Source: Pelargonium cotyledonis (lineage: Eukaryota > Streptophyta > Magnoliopsida > Geraniales > Geraniaceae). Taken from it: a stretch of 25,578 nucleotides of DNA. The translations under genes and the position numbers were made by a program. The DNA lies in contig JAYMTA010000656.1 in assembly GCA_036897625.1 (NCBI GenBank), forward strand, positions 1 to 25,578, given 5' to 3'. Positions 19,477-25,578 of the stretch are shown here, one piece after another (positions within the stretch are counted from its first letter, which is position 1; the number at the start of each line of letters is the position of its first letter). The notes under the pieces were generated by a model, which was not told where the DNA came from, did not search any database, and was given only the letters and a program-made list of their open reading frames with translations.

Positions 19477-19938
19477 CTAAACAGTAACCCACTAAGATTC
19501 ACTGCTTCAACTCAACACCAGGCTCAAAACCACACTAAAAACCAAAACTTTATGGTTGAAATGTCTCCAGAATACACCACCAACTCCTATTTCGTCTCCA
19601 AAACCAACCCAGAACAAGCATAGAACAAACAATCAAGCTCAATATATTCCAAAACTGACCTATATTCAATCACCAAAACCAGTACACCCCAAAAACTTCA
19701 CAGATTCAGACCTCGTAATCCAATAAAACGACCAATACCCAATAATCACTGTACAAAAATAAGACAACCCCAGAAATAGAATAAGCAAAAAGAGCCTCAT
19801 AAATGGAACAACGTACATTAAATTATTAATAAAATTTAAATAACCGTAAAATATACAGATCTGAAAAAAAACTGGTTTCCATTTTCCAGTTTCACGTGCC
19901 ACAACATTTGAGAAACTGTACAAAATAAAAAAAATTAC
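19477..19938 (-). other. Probable 5'-UTR intron of the PNRC-like gene
   Basis: A consensus donor on the minus strand (TACTTTCCAG then GTAATTTTT; first intron base 19938) follows a leader exon of moderate GC. The best acceptor before the ATG is ttactgtttag, ending at 19477, leaving 57 bases of leader before the start at 19419. The donor is convincing; the acceptor is my choice among few AGs. Confidence 0.55.
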
Positions 19939-20260
19939 CTGGAAAGTAGAACAAATCAGATGGATCTGAGAGTGAGGTGTTGCTTGGTTCCTCGCCTGCG
20001 AGCGCTGATTCCTCTGAGGATTTCCCTCTGGTGGGTTCAAGTTTTCTGGGCTCAAAAGTGGTGAAGACGAAGACGGTGTTTGGTATCGTAATCAGAAAAA
20101 AAATTCACATTCAATGGATCTGAAAAAACGACTTATGGGAATCACAGAATTTAAATACTAAAAAATAATAGCAATTACTGTTCTTTGTAGAACACACAAA
20201 TGGGTCAGAGGTCAGAGAGAGCCAGAGAAAACACCTCACTATATGAACCTTTGTCACTGC
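19939..20260 (-). promoter_or_regulatory. Leader exon and core promoter of the PNRC-like gene
   Basis: Minus-strand sequence from about 20245 reads gttcatatagtgagg (weak TATA-like) and then 'tctctggctctctctgacctctg', a pyrimidine-rich leader. GC-richer exon-like DNA runs to the donor at 19939. No ATG-initiated frame of note precedes the main start; the 129-codon frame on this strand begins at a non-ATG codon. Confidence 0.4.
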
Positions 20261-20837
20261 TTTTATTGCTCTGTTTTGGGTTTCTGGGAAAAATGGGACC
20301 TTTTTTTTTTATAACGTTTCCAAACAATTTCACTTGACGGTTTTGCCCTTGTGTGTCTTTTAAGGAAAAGTGAAAATATTTTATATTTCTTAGAAATTAT
20401 TTTTGTGATAATGATTAGGATTTTGTGACTCCTCTTTTGAAGACATTATTTATTATTTTAAAAATAAAAAATTAACACTCATATTTATTTGGATTTTGTG
20501 TGATTCTCATCCCACTGCACATGCTAACAGCTGAAAGTGTTTTTTTAAGACCTAATTATTTTTCTAAATTTGGCTCAACACAATTTTTTATGCAAATTTT
20601 ATATTGTTGGAGACTAATGGTGCACTAATGTACTAATAATTATGTTCAAATTTAAATAAAGTTAGTTATTCATTATTTGAATTTTATTTTTAAATAAACT
20701 TGTTCAAAAGTGTCATAGAGTTATAGATTCAATGTTTTGGATTATATTGAGTTTTGAAAACATATTCAATTAAAGTAAATAAAAAGAGAATAATATAGAT
20801 TGATTTCATAAGCTAATTCGGAATAAAAAAGGGGTTA

Positions 20838-20945
20838 ATAAAGCATGTTGATTTAATCATTAAAGGACACATTCGATCGTGTAACTCATTCAGTTTAGTT
20901 GTATTAAACATGTCGTGTTCTGTATTCGAAGATATATCGTATTGT
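20838..20945. repeat. Dispersed 'catgtcgtgtt' repeat, fragment 1
   Basis: Contains 'aaacatgtcgtgttctgtatt' style sequence (about 20907-20927), nearly identical to a stretch at 21895-21914 in fragment 2. It is probably a decayed copy of a common dicot repeat rich in CGTGT/ACACG motifs. Confidence 0.5.
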
Positions 20946-21728
20946 AATACTTTTGTGCTTGATATTTATTTAGGGGCATTTTGGGGAACACAAGTAAAAA
21001 AGTTGCAAAGTTTTACTGGGCAATTTGGTAAATAAGAATAAGATATGGTGGACCCCACTGGAAGCATGGTGCTTGTTTTGCGGGTCGCGACAAAAAGGAT
21101 AGAGATGAATGGTTGGTCTGTTGGAGCATGGTTGGTGGGTCTTTTATACCCACACCTGTCGGTATCCGGGTACGATAACTGACCAGAACAAGTACACGTG
21201 TCGGTTTATGAGGTGCCTCGTCATCGTTTTACTTGTAGTAACCGGTTAGGCGGTGATGTAAAGTAAAAGTCGGTGTGGTAGGGAAAGGACAAACTACCTG
21301 ACCAAGAAGTTGAAAGCTAAAAAATAAAAATTAATTATTGGAAAAGAAAAAATATTTCAATGATTCCAACGTTACATTTCTTTAAAAAAATCCTCACTTT
21401 TATAAATATAAAATATATAAAATTGTATAGTGGCCATGTTTGGGAACTTGCTCATTAAAATTTTAAAGGTCTCCAGCTGCTTTTGATTTTTAAGTTTACT
21501 GATTCTAAATTGTGTTTTCTCTCGTTAAAATAATGAGTTATTGCTTAATAACAAGTTAAAGTATTGTTACAGTTTACGAAGCGATGACATTGTTGATTTG
21601 CAGTGAGTTTTTAATTTGCGAGTGCATATGACAATAGGAGATATATAGGGTAATGATGGTTGTAGAAAAGAAGAATGTGGTGGTGAGTTGGAACTATCAG
21701 GGGCGTTTGTGTTGAGAGAATTCAACAT

Positions 21729-21940
21729 TTATAATAATCGTGTCATGTTTGTATTGAGTTCTAAAAAGCGCGCACATTTAATTAGAGTCGTGTTCTGACA
21801 CACCCAACTCGTAAATCTAATGATTGTCAATTAACTTTGGTAACATGTCAAACCTATAAAGTCATGTTGTGTCAAACATGTTAGAGACATTGTTAAACAT
21901 GTCGTGTTTGTATTTTATATTCAAGCTCAACTCTTCGTTT
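21729..21940. repeat. Dispersed 'catgtcgtgtt' repeat, fragment 2
   Basis: Repeated short motifs in both orientations: atcgtgtcatgttt, gagtcgtgttctgacac, gtcatgttgtgtcaaacatg and aaacatgtcgtgtttgtatt. The mixture of CGTGT and ACAC words on both strands suggests a foldback-type element that has decayed. Confidence 0.5.
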
Positions 21941-23033
21941 CGATTATTAAATATTTATGTTCATCCAAAATTGTGCCATAAAAATTAATTTTCAACTCTA
22001 GTTGCATAAACATATTGTTATTGATTCTTTACTTGTGCATTTTGGAAAAGTTGAATAAGAAAAAAGCAGCGAAAGAAGCCATTTCTATTAACTTATTGGT
22101 TACACAATTGCACGCTGAAAGAGATGCCAAACCAAGCAACCAAACTAACTCTTTGATGACACAAATCATCATTAAAAAAACTAAAACTAAATTGTAGTGT
22201 GTGTGTGTTTTGAGTCGTGAAAATTAAAACAAATCTAAAGAATGAAAAATCAATTAAATCTTTGAATTTGGATTGTTGTTATCTTGGTGATAAACCGAAC
22301 AACCGAGCTAAACAATAATTAAATTTGCAATAACAGCTCATGTGGGAATTGCCGGAGCTTGGTTGTTCTGGGTACTTTGAAACCATTTCACTACACTTAA
22401 ACTAATAAGTAATAGTTGAAAGTCTCTCCTTTTCAGAGAACTTGGGTTCGATTGGGCCTGCCAAGTGGACCCAAATTGGGTGTGGCCAAACACTACTTTA
22501 GGTTAATAATTTATGGATAAAATCCAAACAGGAAAAATCCTGGCTATTTCCATCATTTGTCATTGGATTATGAGGCAAACAAAAAATACTATCCACATGC
22601 ATTACAATGTCCAACATGAAACTAACTTGTAGTTAAAAGCAAGTGACGTTGCAATTCCATTATTTCACCGCTACACTTGATAAAAAGATGCATGTGAAAT
22701 TCTACGTACTAATAAGATTAATATTTTAGATGTGAAAGTCCATATCATTACGTGTATATATTTATATGCTAGGATCGCTAACAATGTCGTTGGTCAAGCC
22801 AATAGGAAAAACTTATACGTATTTTGAGGTACCTAATTTTATTGTTCTTGTTGAGGTCTAAGGGCACCAGCTAACCTATTTGCGGCCCATTTGCATGTGT
22901 ATCACATCTCTATTGTTGCTGGGCCTGAGCTAGCTATGTCCTCCTTTGAATAAAGCCTACTATTTCATTCTTTATTGACATGATTCAAACATTACTAGTG
23001 TTTAGTGTTCTTTCTTATCTCATGTTCAAAACA

Positions 23034-23041
23034 CATGCATG
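23034..23041. promoter_or_regulatory. RY element (CATGCATG)
   Basis: The palindromic RY core is bound by the B3 factors ABI3, FUS3 and LEC2 in seed-gene promoters. It lies about 730 bases before the SMP start codon, so it may or may not act on that gene. Confidence 0.45.
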
Positions 23042-23668
23042 TTGAATTCAATGGAAGAAGACCCACTTTTCATCTAATGCTTCCTAAAAATTTCAATTAT
23101 TTTGCTACATTATTGTTGAATTTATCACACATTGTTACTGCAGTTCAACTGAATTTGGAATGACAAGGACCTAAGCATCAACCATTCATGGCATCATTTT
23201 CATTTTGTGTCTCCCATTTTTGTTTGATTCAATCATGTTCTTTCAATTGTCAAATAATTGTAGTTTGTACTTCAACCTTTTTATGAAATTGCATCAAAAA
23301 CAAATTTCCTACACCCTTAAATAATTTGCGTGAGCAATTTTATTTAGATGATTTTTCAATTAGTATGTAGAAATTTTATTGAGCTGATTTTTAAATAACC
23401 ATGAATTCGTATTAAAGATTCTAATGATTTGCTAAGAATATGCCTAATATATCATCCACATAATATTAATTATTTAAACAAAATTTTAAGAGATAAAATC
23501 CTCATAACAATTCAGATAAACTAAATTTTAATGATACTACTAGTGAGTCACCAAATGTCTAGTTGTCCTAAAGAAGGCCAAGTCATACGACTGCCAGGTG
23601 GCTGCTCTATTTCCCTGCCAAATGTCAAGCAACCCAGCTTTTCAGTGTCAAACAATTCATCTCCTTCC

Positions 23669-23678
23669 TACACGTGTA
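23669..23678. promoter_or_regulatory. ABRE/G-box (TACACGTGTA) of the SMP gene
   Basis: A perfect 10-base palindrome with the CACGTG core recognised by ABI5/AREB-type bZIP factors. It lies 92 bases before the ATG, the usual distance for ABA- and seed-responsive LEA promoters. A CAAT-like accaataac follows directly. A TATA-like 'ttatacccat' at 23731 is too near the ATG to be certain. Confidence 0.6.
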
Positions 23679-23769
23679 CCAATAACAACCCTTCTCCGTC
23701 AATATCTCTCTGAAACATTTGTCAAACAATTTATACCCATAAAAACAGAACCGCTATCTGCCCAGAACC

Positions 23770-24821
23770 ATGAATCATGAGCAACCGCAGAGACCCCGCG
23801 CCACCGCCACCGCCGCCGACGACAAGCAGTCCGTCAAATACGGCGACGTTTTCCACGTGACAGGCGAGCTAGCCTCCAACTTAATCGCTCCCCAAGGTGC
23901 GGCCTCCATGCAATCAGCCGAGAACATGGTCCTCGGAAAGGCCCAGAAGGGCGGCACCGCCGCGATCATGCAATCCGCCGCCGCACAGAACGAGAAGGCC
24001 GGTGCGGTCGTCCACCGCGTAATGACCACAGTGGCCCGAGACCAGGGCATCACTGTTTCCGAATCGGTCGTAGATGGGAAACGGATCGTGACCGAGTTCA
24101 TCGGCGGGCAGATCGTAGGCCAGTACTACCACCCGCCTCCGGTCAGGGCGAATACTCCGACGGTCGGTCTCGACAGCGATACGGTCACGATCGGAGAAGC
24201 GCTGGAGGCCAGCGCTCTGTCCGCCGGAAACAAACCGGTGGATCAGAGCGACGCGGCGGCTATACAGGCTGCGGAAGTGAGGGCCTGTGGGACTGATTTT
24301 ATTAAGCCCGGAGGGATCGCGGCCGAGGCTCAAACGGCGGCGAATTTCAACGCCCTCGCAATGCGGGACGAAGAGAAAACAAAGATTGCTGATGTTTTAA
24401 CGGTAATTTCAATTTGATCATAGACAAATTACAGATACACGCATTATACTTAACCTCATTAAAGTCCTGAACATTGTCGAAAATTAGAGTCGATAATTTG
24501 TGTGCTCGTATCGTGTTTCATGTGTTGTACGATCCAACTAAAACACGGCATGTTTAGTAACTGTGTTGTATGAATTAACATGTACACAAAAGAATTACGA
24601 GTATAACACAACACGTTTAATACATAACTAAATATGTTTTGTTGACACGACCTGATTAACAGGATGCTACTGAGAAGCTTCCAAAGGACAGACCTGTGAC
24701 CACGGGGGACGCGGAGGGAGTGATTGGAGCGGAGCTGATGAACAATCCGAACATGAGTACATTTCCCGATGGAGTGGCGGAGACAATTGCAGCGGCCGCT
24801 GGGTTGAACCAAAACAAATGA
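23770..24821 (+). CDS. Seed maturation protein, SMP domain (LEA D-34 / LEA_5 type)
   Basis: Exon 1 is 23770-24402 (211 codons) and exon 2 is 24663-24821; the phase-0 intron falls between ...KIADVLT and DATEKLPKD.... The product has 263 residues, the usual length for this class. SMP repeats lie at about 24-80 (VFHVTGELASNLIAPQGAA), 139-195 (VTIGEALEASALSAGNKPVD ... AAEVRA) and 204-260 (KIADVLTDATEKLPKDRPVT ... TIAAAAGLN). Composition is Ala/Gly-rich, hydrophilic and without signal peptide or membrane segment. LEA D-34 proteins accumulate late in embryo development and are thought to protect cells during drying. Exon 1 is far richer in G+C, especially at third positions, than the FLZ gene or the flanks. 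Family assignment is firm; the orthologue (RAB28/ECP31-like) is not resolved. Confidence 0.95.
24403..24662 (+). repeat. SMP intron, largely dispersed-repeat sequence (fragment 3)
   Basis: Donor acg|gtaattt and acceptor ctgattaacag|gatgct delimit a 260-base intron. From about 24480 it contains words such as ctcgtatcgtgtttcatgtg, aaaacacggcatgttta, acacaacacgttta and gttgacacgacctgatta, the same vocabulary as the repeats at 20.9, 21.8 and 25.2 kb. The splice boundaries are certain from the protein; the repeat origin is inferred by eye. Confidence 0.65.
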
Positions 24822-24945
24822 AATAATAATCCGATTTCTTTTCTCTTTTTTTTAGCATACAATTCAATTTTAAGGTTAATTTTTTTGGTATAGTATAGAT
24901 TTGTTTCAATGTGTCTTGCATTTGTAGCTTATTTCTATGAAACAA

Positions 24946-24951
24946 AATAAA
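24946..24951 (+). terminator. Polyadenylation signal of the SMP gene
   Basis: AATAAA, 125 bases after the stop codon and preceded by T-rich DNA with a TTTGTA-type upstream element (about 24921). It is the only canonical signal close to the gene end. Confidence 0.6.
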
Positions 24952-25089
24952 AGCTGTTTGATGGTTTGTTAGAGAATATGGATTTTGATAGATAGATCAT
25001 GCAAAGTTGGAAACTGTGTTCTCTCTGTTTGGGCTGGACTGGACTGGTTGTTTTGGCTTGTGACGTGCCAATTGGGCTATATTTTGCGG

Positions 25090-25440
25090 TGGTTAAGGTT
25101 GACAATTCGTGTTCACATATTGTGTTGAAAGTTTAATACTATGGTAAACATGTTTATTCAATTCCGGTTTGATTGTTAAAGCGATTTGAATAACACTACT
25201 TGTTTATGAGCTGGTTGACATGACTAGCACGTTTAAATAATTGAGTTCGACACAACCCGACATGCTTAAATAGATGAGTTGCTATATATTGACTCTTCAC
25301 GACCCGATATTTGATCCGTTTAGTTTATATGGGTCTGTTTTTACGGATGTTCTTGGAAATTTATATTTTTCTCTAAAAGGACGGGTCAAATAAATGGATT
25401 CACATGAACACGACCTAATTAGTAAACAAAATGAGTTAGG
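25090..25440. repeat. Dispersed 'ACACGA/CGTGT' repeat, fragment 4
   Basis: Words such as attcgtgttcacat, ttgacatgactagcacgttta, ttcgacacaacccgacatg, cttcacgacccgatat and gaacacgacctaatta mark a longer but eroded copy of the repeat found in the SMP intron and upstream at 20.9 and 21.8 kb. No coding potential. Confidence 0.5.
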
Positions 25441-25578
25441 GCTTGTTTGTTTTCTTTATTGGCTCCTTTAAGGAGGTGCCACATAGGACCACCGTCAAGG
25501 AGCTCCATGCCACATAGGCAGTAGACTATTTGGTAAAAACCAATTTTTTGCTCCTTAAAGAAGCTGAACAGTAAAAAC
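25440..25578. mobile_element. Possible left end of a TIR element, cut by the window
   Basis: A 'gggcttgtttg' start like that of the element at 15532 is followed by two copies of 'tgccacatagg' (about 25478 and 25508) and matching 'tcctttaaggag' / 'ctccttaaag' sequence. The other end lies beyond the window, so this is tentative. Confidence 0.35.

Larger units (their letters stand above)
20261..23030. other. Intergenic, with dispersed repeat fragments
   Basis: No supported gene. Content: two decayed copies of a 'catgtcgtgtt' repeat, a GC-richer island at 21040-21300 with another CACGTG (21195-21200) and 'ggtggaccccac', and a 'cttgggttcgattgg' sequence at 22441-22457 resembling a tRNA B box. The 60-codon frame at 22015 has no features. 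Confidence 0.45.

Noticed and set aside
19666-20055. 129-codon minus-strand frame (SPENLNPPEGNPQ...) upstream of the PNRC-like ORF
   Set aside because: It starts at a non-ATG codon and reads through a consensus splice donor at 19938; it is leader plus intron.
23775-24333. Long minus-strand frames opposite the SMP gene
   Set aside because: They result from high GC of SMP exon 1 and have no independent support.
1-25578. CRISPR arrays, operons, bacterial-type defence systems, rRNA
   Set aside because: The window is plant nuclear DNA; no spaced identical short repeats, ribosome-binding sites or rRNA sequence are present.

Overview
This window is plant nuclear DNA, most likely from a eudicot. 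The evidence is GT-AG introns in AT-rich flanks, plant-only protein families (an FLZ zinc-finger protein, an SMP-type LEA protein, an NB-LRR resistance-gene relic), and plant-type transposons (Stowaway MITEs, Mutator-like elements, L1-type LINE fragments). I cannot name the species. Most of the 25.6 kb is AT-rich intergenic DNA built from decayed mobile elements.

Layout. Positions 1-124 are the end of a Stowaway MITE. It abuts a multiply broken NB-LRR relic (127-1560), so the MITE probably sits inside the old gene. A degenerate array of about 107-bp repeats follows (2401-2930). Positions 3801-5905 hold a Mutator-like element with long terminal inverted repeats, and a second long-TIR element (about 4105-5199) is nested in it. 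Positions 5915-10080 are gene-poor and hold three LINE-derived pieces. One (8340-8940) is complete at both ends with a 14-bp target-site duplication. This stretch also has an orphan cluster of TGGGCC motifs and an orphan G-box/I-box region. Positions 10080-13160 hold almost nothing I can identify.

Three genes look intact. (1) An FLZ-domain SnRK1-adaptor-type gene on + (CDS 14207-14964 joined to 15047-15146), with a 5'-UTR intron, upstream ORFs and a second Stowaway MITE just before its promoter. (2) A 208-residue PNRC/EDC1-like protein on - (19419-18793), probably a decapping co-activator, with an intron in the 5' UTR and apparently spliced sequence after its stop codon. (3) A 263-residue SMP/LEA D-34 protein on + (23770-24402 joined to 24663-24821), with an ACGT-core ABRE/G-box and a distal RY element suited to seed expression. 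Its single intron carries a decayed repeat that recurs at 20.9, 21.8 and 25.2 kb.

The three genes are independent monocistronic units and do not form a pathway, although sugar/energy signalling (FLZ) and ABA/seed programmes (SMP) are linked in plants generally. I found no convincing new multi-gene system. The most testable ideas are possible NMD-type feedback on the PNRC-like gene, the FLZ upstream ORFs, and two LINE derivatives that look internally deleted.
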